Positions 1 through 7,461 of a stretch of DNA of 15,173 bases are shown here, piece by piece. The position numbers and the translations under genes are program-made. Position 1 is the first letter of the stretch; each line of letters starts with the position of its first letter. Source of the stretch: Spirochaetales bacterium (lineage in GTDB: Bacteria > Spirochaetota > Spirochaetia > Sphaerochaetales > Sphaerochaetaceae); the NCBI GenBank assembly GCA_012519125.1, contig JAAYQY010000002.1:1-15173 (forward strand). The letters run 5' to 3'. The notes under the pieces were generated by a model, which was not told the DNA's origin, searched no databases, and saw only the letters and a list, made by a program, of their open reading frames with translations.

Positions 1-31
1 ATCAAGAGAAAAACGGCTACCTTTTGCCATA

Positions 32-60
32 TTGACCACACCACTCTTGCACATTACACT
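32..60 (+). promoter_or_regulatory. Putative sigma-70 promoter of lgt
   Basis: A -35 box TTGACC (32-37, five of six consensus bases) and a -10 box TACACT (55-60, four of six) are separated by exactly 17 bp. The -10 ends six bases before the lgt ATG, so transcription would start at or within a base or two of the start codon. No Shine-Dalgarno sequence lies before the ATG, which fits a leaderless message. The promoter is read by eye and the leaderless reading is inference. Confidence 0.45.
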
Positions 61-66
61 TGCCGC

Positions 67-1029
67 ATGACGTTTTTTATTACCTTTCCCAGTTGGATTT
101 CCCCCGAGATCATCCCCGGTTTGCCACTGAGGTGGTATGGTCTTATGTATGTGATAGCGTTTTCCTTTGCCTATCTCATGATCCGAGTGCAGGCCAGGAA
201 GGGTGAAATTGACCTTGATGCCGATCAGAGCCTCAATCTGGTACTCTACTGCGTCATCGGCCTGATTGTGGGGGCACGACTTTTCTCCGTCCTCTTCTAT
301 GACGGATCCTTCTATTACTGGACACACCCTTGGATGATCTTCTGGCCATTCCAGGGCGGTCGGTTTGTCGGGCTTCCGGGTATGAGCTATCATGGGGGAC
401 TTGTGGGGGCCATCGTAGGGGGATGGACCTACAGCAGACGCTATAAAGTCAACTTTCTCACTATTGCCGATACAGTCAGTTATGCAGCACCCTTGGGGTA
501 TACCTTCGGAAGGCTGGGCAATTTCATCAATGGGGAACTGTTCGGCAGGGTCTCTACCCAGCGTTGGGCAATGATTTTTCCTGATGCTCCCTTATTCTCC
601 ACCAACTATGCTTGGGTGCGGGAAATTGCAGAAGCAGTCGGTCTCTCATACCAAACGGGAGCGATGGTAAATCTTCCCAGGCACCCAAGCCAGCTCTATG
701 AAGCTCTCTTTGAGGGTGTATTGCTGTTCTGCTTCCTCTGGTTTGTCATTCGAAGGAGACGGAAGAAGCTGCCACAAGGTTTCGGCCTTGCCTGGTATGT
801 GATCGGGTATGGCCTGGTTCGATTCATCATTGAGTACTTCCGCTCTCCGGATGAGAACCTTGGATATATCATTGCCTTGGGCAAGGAGTCTGATAATATC
901 GCCTTGTTCCAATCATTCTTCAATTTTTCCATGGGACAGTTGTTCTGCCTTGCCATGATCGCGGGCGGCCTGCTGTTCATGTTCTTTCTCTCACGTCACA
1001 AAGGAGTGAAACATGCATCACATCGATGA
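67..1029 (+). CDS. lgt: Prolipoprotein diacylglyceryl transferase
   Basis: Lgt is the inner-membrane enzyme that moves the diacylglyceryl group of phosphatidylglycerol to the lipobox cysteine of prelipoproteins, the first step of lipoprotein maturation. The 320-residue protein has about seven hydrophobic segments and the full family signature. H109 lies in the SYHGG motif. GRLGNFINGELFGR is at 148-161, with R149, N152 and E157 matching the essential Arg, Asn and Glu of the E. coli enzyme by eye. RHPSQLYEA is at 205-213, and R252 sits in the late VRFIIEYFR motif. The basic tail after the last membrane segment would be cytoplasmic. The ATG at 67 leaves the usual short lead before the LRWYGLMY segment. 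There is no ribosome binding site, and a promoter ends six bases upstream. The 3' end overlaps the next gene by 17 bp, so the two are probably cotranscribed. Confidence 0.97.
   Translation: MTFFITFPSWISPEIIPGLPLRWYGLMYVIAFSFAYLMIRVQARKGEIDLDADQSLNLVLYCVIGLIVGARLFSVLFYDGSFYYWTHPWMIFWPFQGGRFVGLPGMSYHGGLVGAIVGGWTYSRRYKVNFLTIADTVSYAAPLGYTFGRLGNFINGELFGRVSTQRWAMIFPDAPLFSTNYAWVREIAEAVGLSYQTGAMVNLPRHPSQLYEALFEGVLLFCFLWFVIRRRRKKLPQGFGLAWYVIGYGLVRFIIEYFRSPDENLGYIIALGKESDNIALFQSFFNFSMGQLFCLAMIAGGLLFMFFLSRHKGVKHASHR
1001..1006 (+). promoter_or_regulatory. Ribosome binding site of the Xaa-Pro aminopeptidase gene
   Basis: AAGGAG lies six bases before the ATG at 1013, inside the last codons of lgt. It fixes the start of the downstream gene and makes translational coupling with lgt likely. 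Confidence 0.8.
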
Positions 1030-2782
1030 ACGGGTTGCACTTTTGCGCTCGTTGCTTGCACAACACCACCTTGATGGGTGGATCATCAATGGTACCGATC
1101 CCCATCAAAGCGAGTATGTCTGTCCGCGGTGGAGAACCCGGGCTTATATAAGTGGGTTCACCGGGAGTGCGGGAACTGTCGTCATCACCAAGGATGAAGC
1201 TCTGCTTTGGGTCGATTCGCGCTACTTTATCCAAGCCCAGCAGCAGATTGAGGGAACCTGCTTTACCATGATGAAGGTGGACACTCCTTCTTATCCCGAC
1301 CCCTATAGCTTTCTCAAGGAGCATTTGGACAAGGGGAGCCGCATCGGCATCGACAAAGCTACCCTTACCGTTTCAGGCAAGAAGAGCTTGGAAGAGGTGT
1401 TTGGGGATGAGCTGGTCTTGGTGGATTCTGAAGATTTGCTTGACCAGGTTTGGACCGACCGTCCTGCTGTTCCCTCCGAGCCTGTCGTTTCCTTGCATGA
1501 CGATATTGCCGGTTTCTCAAGAATCCAGAAGTTGACGATGGTTCGTGTTGCGATGGTGCAGAAGGGTGCCAATTATACCCTCATCTCCTCGCTCGACGAC
1601 ATCGCCTGGCTTACCAACCTGCGCGGCAGTGATGTTTCGTACAACCCCGTTTTTCTCTCCTACCTGCTGGTGGGAACCGAGAAAGCATGGCTTTTTACCG
1701 ATCTTGCTCGGTTCAGCGATGAGGTGCGTGCGCTTTTGGAAGAGGAGTATGAGATACTTGGGTATGAAGAGGTGGTTTCCCATCTGAAGCAGACCCTCAA
1801 GGCCGAAGATGTGGTCTATTACAACCCAGAGAAGACAAATCTGCTGCTCTATTCAGCACTCTCGGAAAACAAAGCGGTGGTCGGACGGGATTTTTCCACC
1901 GACCTGAAAGCAAGCAAGAACGAGACTGAGCTTGAGGGCATGCGCAGGGCACACCTGCTTGATGGAGTTGCCTTGGTGAACTTCCTTGCCCGTTTGGACA
2001 GAAAGCATCCCAAGTATACGGAAATTGAGCTCTCCGACCTGCTGCGTGAGCAACGGCTTCGCAATCCCGACTGCCTGGGCGAGTCCTTTGCCCCCATCTC
2101 CGGCTGGGCCGAACATGGGGCGATGTGCCACTACAGCGCGGATAAGGAGAGCAATCTCACCTTGAAAGGCAATGGTCTTTTGGTGCTCGATACCGGTGGA
2201 ATGTACCGCTTCGGCTTGACGGATGTGACAAGGACCATTCTCTTCGGTACTCCTACCGAGGAACAGATCCGTGACTATACCCTGGTGCTGAAAGGTAACT
2301 TGGCTCTGGCTTCCCAACGGTTCCCTGAAGGAACCTGCGGCTATCAGCTGGATGTGCTTGCAAGACAGTTCCTTTGGCAGGAGGGCCTAAGCTATTTCCA
2401 TGGTACTGGCCATGGGCTTGGCTTCCGACTTGGCGTCCATGAAGGTCCGCAGTCCATCAGTCCCAAGCCACTTGCGGTTCCCCTGAAGAAGGGTATGATC
2501 GTCAGTGATGAGCCTGGTCTGTATAAAGAAGGCAGGCATGGCATCCGCATTGAGAACATCCTTGCTGTGCGAGCGGATGTGAAAACAGAATTTGGCCAGT
2601 TCCTCAGCTTTGAAGTATTGACCATCTGTCCGTTTGAACGCACATTGATAGATAAGAATCTGCTTTCACCCCAAGAGATAGCCATGGTTGATACCTACCA
2701 TCGGTGGGTTTTTGAGGAGTTGAAGGATTTGGTTGATGATGAGGCATTGCCTTACCTCAAGGAAGCTACCAGAAGTCTCTAG
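1013..2782 (+). CDS. Xaa-Pro aminopeptidase (aminopeptidase P, peptidase family M24B)
   Basis: This is a dinuclear metal peptidase that removes an N-terminal residue preceding proline, probably in the cytoplasm, as no signal peptide is seen. The 589-residue length is that of the three-domain, eukaryotic aminopeptidase P1 type rather than the roughly 440-residue E. coli PepP type. Two creatinase-like N-terminal domains (about 5-140 and 160-300) precede the pita-bread catalytic domain (about 305-530) and a short C-terminal helical region. The five expected metal ligands are D393 (LDTGG), D404 (LTDVTRT), H467 (HGTGHGLG), E500 (SDEPGLY) and E514 (RIENIL). H373 and H476 occupy the likely proton-shuttle positions. 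The start overlaps lgt by 17 bp behind a good AAGGAG. The gene ends 37 bp before gpmI, so lgt, this gene and gpmI may share a transcript. A link to the neighbours' functions is not evident. Confidence 0.93.
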   Translation: MHHIDERVALLRSLLAQHHLDGWIINGTDPHQSEYVCPRWRTRAYISGFTGSAGTVVITKDEALLWVDSRYFIQAQQQIEGTCFTMMKVDTPSYPDPYSFLKEHLDKGSRIGIDKATLTVSGKKSLEEVFGDELVLVDSEDLLDQVWTDRPAVPSEPVVSLHDDIAGFSRIQKLTMVRVAMVQKGANYTLISSLDDIAWLTNLRGSDVSYNPVFLSYLLVGTEKAWLFTDLARFSDEVRALLEEEYEILGYEEVVSHLKQTLKAEDVVYYNPEKTNLLLYSALSENKAVVGRDFSTDLKASKNETELEGMRRAHLLDGVALVNFLARLDRKHPKYTEIELSDLLREQRLRNPDCLGESFAPISGWAEHGAMCHYSADKESNLTLKGNGLLVLDTGGMYRFGLTDVTRTILFGTPTEEQIRDYTLVLKGNLALASQRFPEGTCGYQLDVLARQFLWQEGLSYFHGTGHGLGFRLGVHEGPQSISPKPLAVPLKKGMIVSDEPGLYKEGRHGIRIENILAVRADVKTEFGQFLSFEVLTICPFERTLIDKNLLSPQEIAMVDTYHRWVFEELKDLVDDEALPYLKEATRSL

Positions 2783-2804
2783 GCAGCAGAACCTGATTAC
2801 TGAT

Positions 2805-2810
2805 AAGGAG
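2805..2810 (+). promoter_or_regulatory. Ribosome binding site that decides the gpmI start
   Basis: AAGGAG stands nine bases before the ATG at 2820. The open frame reaches back to an ATG at 2733, inside the aminopeptidase gene, but that codon has no ribosome binding site. It would also add 29 residues unlike the family N-terminus, so 2820 is preferred. Confidence 0.75.
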
Positions 2811-2819
2811 TACATACCA

Positions 2820-4466
2820 ATGGTTGAAGCATTGAAGAAGATGGGAAAGATTTCCCGCAAGGGTCCAGTTGTCCTGGTTATCATGGATGGCGTTGGATTT
2901 GGAAAATACAAGGATGGCGATGCTGTTGCATCTGCACTCACCGGGAACCTGAACAAGTTGTACAAGTCCAATCCTTGGACGAAGCTCAAGGCTCATGGTC
3001 TTGCCGTCGGCCTTCCCAGTGATGACGATATGGGCAACAGCGAAGTTGGCCACAATGCCATGGGATGCGGAAGGGTTTTCTCCCAGGGTGCAAAGCTGGT
3101 GGTGAACTCAATTGAGTCGAAGGCTATGTTTGCCGGTGAGACTTGGAAGAAGCTCATCAACAACGCGAAAACGAACAAATCCACCCTTCATTTCATCGGC
3201 TTGCTCAGCGATGGCAATGTTCACTCCCACGTTGACAACCTCAAGGCAATGATCTTGCAGGCAAAAGCGGAAGGGGTTTCCTCTGTCCGTGTGCATGCAT
3301 TGCTTGACGGTCGTGATGTCGGTGAGGTGAGTGCCCTTGAGTATTTCGATCCGTTTGAGGAGTTCCTCGCTTCTCTCAACGATGCAACCTTTGACGCAAA
3401 GATTGCAAGCGGCGGCGGAAGAATGGTCATTACCATGGACCGTTACAATGCAAACTGGAATATGGTGCGCAAGGGTTGGGAAACCCATGTACTTGGTGAG
3501 GGCAGGCAGTTCGATTCGGCCCATCAGGCCATTGAGCAACTGCGCAAGGAGACCAAGGCGATTGACCAGGATCTGCCTCCCTTCATCATTGCCAAGGATG
3601 GCAAGCCGGTGGGTACCATCGAGGACGGGGACAGTGTCATCCTGTTCAACTTCCGTGGAGACCGTGCCCTTGAGATCACCAAGGCCTTTGAAGCAGAAGA
3701 ACTGACCGAGTTCGACCGCAAGCGCAGACCTAAGGTCGAGTACGCCGGGATGATGGAGTATGATGGGGACCTTCATGTGACTGCCCAGTACCTGGTTACC
3801 CCTCCTGCCATCGACAAGACGATTGCCGAGTATTTGTGTGCGTCGAAGGTGAAGCAGTTCTCCATCAGTGAGACACAGAAGTTCGGCCATGTAACCTACT
3901 TCTTCAATGGCAACAAGAGCGGGAAATTCGATGACAAGCTGGAAGAGTATGTTGAGATTCCCAGCGATATCGTCCCCTTTGAGGAAAGGCCCTGGATGAA
4001 GTGTGCTGAGATTGCAGACCGCGTCATCAAGGAAGTGGAGAGCGGAAAATGGGACTTCATCAAGCTTAACTTCCCCAACGGTGATATGGTTGGCCATACC
4101 GGCATCTTCCAGGCGGTTGTCTGCTCCATGGAGGGCCTCGACCTGCAGATCGGCAGGATCCACAAGGCTGTGATGGAAGCAGGAGGCGTGATGGTGATCA
4201 CCGCCGACCACGGCAATGCCGACGATATGTTCGAGCATGGCAAGGACGGCAGTGTGCAGTACAAGGAGAACGGGGACCCGAAGGCTAAGACCAGCCACTC
4301 GCTCAATCCGGTTCCTTGCATCATCTGTGACAGCAACTATCAGGGTGAGTATTCGACTGAGCTCAAGACGGGATTGGGAATCAGCAGCATTGCAGCAACC
4401 TGCATGAATCTGCTCGACTTCGAAGCTCCCGCTGAATACGATCCGAGCATCATCACCCTGCAGTAA
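2820..4466 (+). CDS. gpmI: 2,3-bisphosphoglycerate-independent phosphoglycerate mutase
   Basis: This glycolytic and gluconeogenic enzyme interconverts 3- and 2-phosphoglycerate through a phosphoserine intermediate and needs two Mn2+ ions. It acts in the cytoplasm. With the start at 2820 the protein has 548 residues, somewhat longer than the usual 510-515. The phosphatase-like metal-binding parts show D23 in IMDGVG, nucleophile S74 in GNSEVGH, D422 and H426 in NGDMVGH, D463 and H464 in TADHGN, and H493 in KTSHSLN. The inserted transferase domain has HSHVDNL (135-141), HALLDGRD (159-166), ITMDRYNANW (204-213) and NFRGDRA (277-283). Every expected catalytic landmark is present, so the enzyme should be active. 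The gene follows the aminopeptidase by 37 bp and is followed by a strong hairpin. Insertions in the middle and near residues 360-390 probably explain the extra length. Confidence 0.97.
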   Translation: MVEALKKMGKISRKGPVVLVIMDGVGFGKYKDGDAVASALTGNLNKLYKSNPWTKLKAHGLAVGLPSDDDMGNSEVGHNAMGCGRVFSQGAKLVVNSIESKAMFAGETWKKLINNAKTNKSTLHFIGLLSDGNVHSHVDNLKAMILQAKAEGVSSVRVHALLDGRDVGEVSALEYFDPFEEFLASLNDATFDAKIASGGGRMVITMDRYNANWNMVRKGWETHVLGEGRQFDSAHQAIEQLRKETKAIDQDLPPFIIAKDGKPVGTIEDGDSVILFNFRGDRALEITKAFEAEELTEFDRKRRPKVEYAGMMEYDGDLHVTAQYLVTPPAIDKTIAEYLCASKVKQFSISETQKFGHVTYFFNGNKSGKFDDKLEEYVEIPSDIVPFEERPWMKCAEIADRVIKEVESGKWDFIKLNFPNGDMVGHTGIFQAVVCSMEGLDLQIGRIHKAVMEAGGVMVITADHGNADDMFEHGKDGSVQYKENGDPKAKTSHSLNPVPCIICDSNYQGEYSTELKTGLGISSIAATCMNLLDFEAPAEYDPSIITLQ

Positions 4467-4477
4467 GCAGAAATTCG

Positions 4478-4486
4478 TGGTATTAT
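4478..4486 (+). promoter_or_regulatory. Putative extended -10 promoter of the aldo/keto reductase gene
   Basis: TGGTATTAT combines an extended TGn element with a hexamer that matches TATAAT at five of six positions. No good -35 is found 16-18 bp upstream, which extended -10 promoters can tolerate. Transcription would start near 4493, inside the left arm of the hairpin at 4487-4510, leaving a leader of about 40 bases. The same TGGTAT core occurs in the amylase promoter at 10842-10850 on the other strand. Confidence 0.4.
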
Positions 4487-4510
4487 GGACAGGGCCTTCG
4501 GGCCCTGTTC
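4487..4510 (+). terminator. GC-rich hairpin after gpmI, possible terminator
   Basis: ACAGGGCC (4489-4496), a TTCG tetraloop and GGCCCTGT (4501-4508) form a perfect 8-bp stem closed by the very stable C(UUCG)G loop. A G-C and a G-U pair extend it to ten pairs. The sequence after it, TCGTGCTTTC, is only a weak U-tract, so termination may be partial or the hairpin may protect the gpmI 3' end. It lies 20 bases after the gpmI stop and just before the next ribosome binding site. Confidence 0.55.
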
Positions 4511-4518
4511 GTGCTTTC

Positions 4519-4525
4519 AAGGAGG
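4519..4525 (+). promoter_or_regulatory. Ribosome binding site that decides the aldo/keto reductase start
   Basis: AAGGAGG is six bases before the ATG at 4532. The frame could also open at a GTG at 4511, but that codon lies upstream of this site and right at the foot of the hairpin, so it is very unlikely to be used. Confidence 0.85.
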
Positions 4526-4531
4526 CAAGCT

Positions 4532-5386
4532 ATGCAGTACATGGAGTTCGGAAGGACTGGTCATCGTTCAAGCAGGGTGCTTTTCGGTGCAGCAGCGCTG
4601 TGGGATGTAAGCCAGAAAGAAGCTGACAGAGCTCTTGGTCTGTTGCTCGACCATGGTATCAACCACATTGACACCGCACGAAGCTATGGGGATGCGGAAC
4701 TGCGAATTGGGCCTTGGATGAAACAGCATCGATCAGATTTTTTCCTGGCTTCCAAGACCGGGGCACGTACCAAGTCTGAAGCCTTGGAAGAGCTCAAACA
4801 AAGCCTTTCCCGACTGAAAACCGATCACCTGGACCTGTGGCAGTTGCACTTTCTTGTCGATTCGGCCGAATGGGAGACTGCGATGAGTGAGGGCGGTGCT
4901 CTTGAGGCAATACAAGAAGCAAAACAACAGGGCTTGATTCGTTTCGCAGGGGTTACCGGCCATGGAATCGATGCTCCCAAAGCCCATATGAATAGCCTCA
5001 ATGTCTATGATTTTGATTCGGTGCTCTTCCCCTACAACTATCCGATGCTCCAGCAGCCTTCCTACAAGAAGGATGTTCAGGCTTTGCTTGATCTATGCAA
5101 GCAGCGAAATGTAGCAGTACAGACCATCAAGAGTCTTGCACGTGGGGAATGGGGTACGAAAGAGAAGGTGTATACCACCTGGTATGATGCCCTGGGCGAA
5201 GAGAAGTCCATACAGATGGCAGTACACTATGTGCTCTCCCAGAAACAGCTGTTTCTCAACAGCACAGGGGACCTTGGTTTGCTTCCCTCTGTACTCAAGG
5301 CAGCGGATATGGATATCCAAGAGCCGGACGAGCAAGCAATGCTTGCATTGGTGGAGCAGGAAGGGATGAAACCGCTGTTTGTTTGA
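4532..5386 (+). CDS. Aldo/keto reductase family protein
   Basis: This is a probable NAD(P)H-dependent oxidoreductase acting on a carbonyl or sugar substrate that cannot be named from sequence. The 284-residue protein has the (beta/alpha)8 aldo/keto reductase layout. An early GRTGHRSSRVLFG strand leads to the catalytic tetrad D47 (HIDTARSYG), Y52, K75 (ASKTG) and H106 (LWQLHF). Downstream strands include IRFAGVTGHG (about 137-146) and the late LSQKQLFLNSTGD segment (about 240-252), in the part of the family that binds the cofactor. The length is shorter than the common 310-340 residues, so the C-terminal substrate loops are reduced. No cysteine-rich ferredoxin-like tail is present. The gene follows the gpmI hairpin, may have its own extended -10 promoter, and ends two bases before the convergent membrane-protein gene. 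Confidence 0.88.
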   Translation: MQYMEFGRTGHRSSRVLFGAAALWDVSQKEADRALGLLLDHGINHIDTARSYGDAELRIGPWMKQHRSDFFLASKTGARTKSEALEELKQSLSRLKTDHLDLWQLHFLVDSAEWETAMSEGGALEAIQEAKQQGLIRFAGVTGHGIDAPKAHMNSLNVYDFDSVLFPYNYPMLQQPSYKKDVQALLDLCKQRNVAVQTIKSLARGEWGTKEKVYTTWYDALGEEKSIQMAVHYVLSQKQLFLNSTGDLGLLPSVLKAADMDIQEPDEQAMLALVEQEGMKPLFV

Positions 5387-5388
5387 AC

Positions 5389-6156
5389 TTAGGTCCAGAT
5401 ATGGTAGGTCCTGGTAACCAGGATCAGGGTTGTTGTACCTGCAACATAGAACACCAAGCCGAGGCTGTTGAACAGGGTGTCTTGGCTGACCGTAACCATC
5501 ATGGTTCCTGTGATCATGAGGATGAAGGAGAGACAGCGGGCAAGTGTCTGTCTGCTGAAGTGCTCTTCAAAGATGGCGATAAGAAAGGTCAGCACCGCAA
5601 GGGCGTTGATCAGGATGCAGACTCCCAGAAAGAGACGATTCGTGACGCTTACTTCCCATAGGAAGGAAGCTGAGCTTGCTGACACAGGAACCAAGATGGA
5701 AAGCAAAAGGGCACTCGCTGCCCCTACAAAAGAGTACTGGCCAAGCTTGGTTGGGTTGATGGTTTGTTGGAAGAGGCCTGAGGAGAGAAAGAGAAACGAT
5801 CCGAAAAGCAGGGAGAAGTGGTAGAGAACCGAAACGTTCAACGGATTGAGAAGAAACAGGCCGGTGAGGGTGTGATGAAGGGGCAGTATTTTCACATTAC
5901 CCAAACTGATCATGAGAAAGAGCAAGGGAAGCACCCGCGCTTCAGCCCCGATATTGGCACGGTAGAAAAAACAGAGCAATAGGGCCGCAATAAGGGCAAC
6001 CCACAGGTGGATGAGAGAAGGCAGCAAGTGGGATCGGGTAGTGACCCACATCCCATTCTGTACGGATGCAATGATACTGTGCACAATCACTGCACTCAAT
6101 ATGAGGGTTACAAGGGCTTGGATTCCCAATAGGACGAAGCGTAGGTTCTTTCCCAT
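5389..6156 (-). CDS. Polytopic membrane protein of unknown function
   Basis: I do not recognise this 255-residue family. The protein is strongly hydrophobic, with about eight membrane segments near residues 6-28, 46-66, 74-92, 107-130, 140-160, 172-196, 206-222 and 228-250, and short loops. No conserved motif, metal site or enzymatic signature stands out. A small charged stretch (EEHFSRQ, about 197-203) precedes helix 7. The start at 6156 has only a weak GTAAGAG-like site upstream. The start lies six bases after the stop of the SDF-type transporter gene, so the two are almost surely cotranscribed and may be coupled in translation. A role beside that transporter is possible but is inference from position alone. 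The stop lies two bases from the convergent aldo/keto reductase stop, with no terminator between them. Confidence 0.75.
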   Translation of the reverse strand: MGKNLRFVLLGIQALVTLILSAVIVHSIIASVQNGMWVTTRSHLLPSLIHLWVALIAALLLCFFYRANIGAEARVLPLLFLMISLGNVKILPLHHTLTGLFLLNPLNVSVLYHFSLLFGSFLFLSSGLFQQTINPTKLGQYSFVGAASALLLSILVPVSASSASFLWEVSVTNRLFLGVCILINALAVLTFLIAIFEEHFSRQTLARCLSFILMITGTMMVTVSQDTLFNSLGLVFYVAGTTTLILVTRTYHIWT

Positions 6157-6162
6157 AATCTC

Positions 6163-7410
6163 TTACAGGACATCCGAATAGGAGCTTTCGACGAGCACAC
6201 CCATCCTGTGGCAGGTGTAGGTTGCTCCGAAGGCAGCTATGTAGGAGTCGATGAGAATGCCCATTCCGTTGAGGATCGGCATCATGGCAACGAGTGTCAT
6301 CTCTGCTCCATACAGGTCGATCTTGAGGAACTGGAGGGCGATGATGGAGATGAAAAAGACTTCATATCCAAGGTATAGCGGGCTTGCAAAGGAGAACAGT
6401 GCACTGGCGAGGGCCACAAAGAGAATCACCTTGTCAGCAGGCAACGCACCGGTAGCCGCATACAAGAGACTGAGGATGCTCAAGGTTGCAATCATGGCAG
6501 AACCGCCTCGCCCAATGAGGGTATAGAGCGGAACTGCAGTGGCACTTACCCGTTTCTGGCACCCAAGGTTGTGACGGGAGAGGGAGATGGTCATCGGACT
6601 TGAGAAGAAGATGCTTCCGGTAAACAAGGCAGCACTTGCTGGAGCTATCATGCGATAGAGCACCTTGTATGGATTCACCTTGAAAGCGGTGACCAGGGCG
6701 AAAAGCAGGGGAAGCAGGCCCAATAGGACAATAAGTGTTGAACCGAGGAGCATAAGCAGGAACCGTTCGGCAACAAAAATGGTGCCCTCAGACTGCAAAT
6801 GGCTGAAGAAATAGGAAGAGGCGAAGAAGACGAACAAATGGCCGGTGGTGCTGAATGCCCTGGCCAGGCGGAACATCGTCTCACTGAGGGAGTTCATGGT
6901 TACATAGGCAGGTCTGATGACCTCCACGTTGGGCTTGAGAAAGTATCCGAAGACCAAGGCGATGATCAGAACAGGAAGCAAGAAACTCTCAGCATTTGCC
7001 AAGGTGTAGAAAGGATTGACCGGCAACATCGACTCAAAGAGGGTGGAAAGCGACTGAGGAGCTACCATGGAGAGGACAGAAGCATCAGTACCGGCGGTGG
7101 TGCTGGCCGGGAAGTTGGAAGGGAAGAAGCGGAAGACCAGTGCAGAGGCGGCCACCAGAAAGACGGTGGTGAGCAGGCTCCAGAGGATGGTTGTCCTGGC
7201 AAATACGCCTCCCTTGCTGTCCTTTCGCAAGGAAGCAATCCCTGAAGAAAAGCCGAAGAAGACCAGCGGAATCAATACGAATCCACCAAGCTGGACCAGC
7301 AGGGCGGTAATCGTATACATCAGTTGCTGAAATATACCCGATTCTCCAAACAGCAGGGTTGCAGCCAAGCCGAGGGCAGTTGCAGCCAGATAGCTTATCC
7401 ACGTCTTCAT
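6163..7410 (-). CDS. Divergent SDF-family (dicarboxylate/amino acid:cation symporter-like) transporter
   Basis: This is an inner-membrane transporter of the sodium:dicarboxylate symporter fold (TC 2.A.23). The 415-residue protein has many membrane helices. Its C-terminal half has the family order: hairpin-1-like FFSSPMTISLSRHNLG (268-283), the RVSATAVPLYTLIG helix (287-300), hairpin 2, and a last helix around 380-400. Key family residues are absent. The NMDG(T) cation motif is replaced by GRGGSA (300-305). Aligning D388 with the first Asp of the last helix by eye puts Ala392 and Gly395 where Glt-type carriers have the Asp and Arg that bind acidic substrates. It is therefore probably not a normal glutamate, aspartate or C4-dicarboxylate carrier. 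I chose ATG 7410, which has GGAA just upstream, over the in-frame TTG at 7419 that would add three residues. The gene lies 51 bp after the amylase and 6 bp before the eight-helix protein. Confidence 0.8.
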   Translation of the reverse strand: MKTWISYLAATALGLAATLLFGESGIFQQLMYTITALLVQLGGFVLIPLVFFGFSSGIASLRKDSKGGVFARTTILWSLLTTVFLVAASALVFRFFPSNFPASTTAGTDASVLSMVAPQSLSTLFESMLPVNPFYTLANAESFLLPVLIIALVFGYFLKPNVEVIRPAYVTMNSLSETMFRLARAFSTTGHLFVFFASSYFFSHLQSEGTIFVAERFLLMLLGSTLIVLLGLLPLLFALVTAFKVNPYKVLYRMIAPASAALFTGSIFFSSPMTISLSRHNLGCQKRVSATAVPLYTLIGRGGSAMIATLSILSLLYAATGALPADKVILFVALASALFSFASPLYLGYEVFFISIIALQFLKIDLYGAEMTLVAMMPILNGMGILIDSYIAAFGATYTCHRMGVLVESSYSDVL

Positions 7411-7423
7411 AGTTTCCAAGAGT

Positions 7424-7451
7424 ATCTTATCAGCACAGGCAAGTCAATCAA
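7424..7451 (-). promoter_or_regulatory. Weak promoter candidate before the SDF-type transporter
   Basis: Read on the minus strand, TTGATT (7451-7446) and TAAGAT (7429-7424) each match the sigma-70 consensus at four of six positions, with a 16-bp spacer. It could give the transporter and membrane-protein genes some expression independent of the amylase. No terminator hairpin separates the amylase gene from the transporter. Confidence 0.25.
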
Positions 7452-7461
7452 ACATCTACCC

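Noticed and set aside
2733..2819. An upstream ATG that would extend gpmI by 29 residues into the aminopeptidase gene
   Set aside because: It has no ribosome binding site and the added residues do not look like the family N-terminus. ATG 2820 has AAGGAG at a workable distance.
3108..4520. A 470-codon open frame on the minus strand opposite gpmI
   Set aside because: It is fully antisense to a gene with all catalytic motifs of gpmI, shows no domain or membrane pattern, and has no ribosome binding site. It is a shadow frame of biased codon use.
5409..5423. TCCTGGTAACCAGGA palindrome near the convergent gene ends, considered as a bidirectional terminator
   Set aside because: It lies within the coding end of the membrane-protein gene, leaves almost no loop, and has no T-tract on either side.
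7410..7419. TTG at 7419 as start of the SDF-type transporter
   Set aside because: It adds only three residues and has a poorer ribosome binding site than ATG 7410. It cannot be excluded, but it does not change the protein's interpretation.
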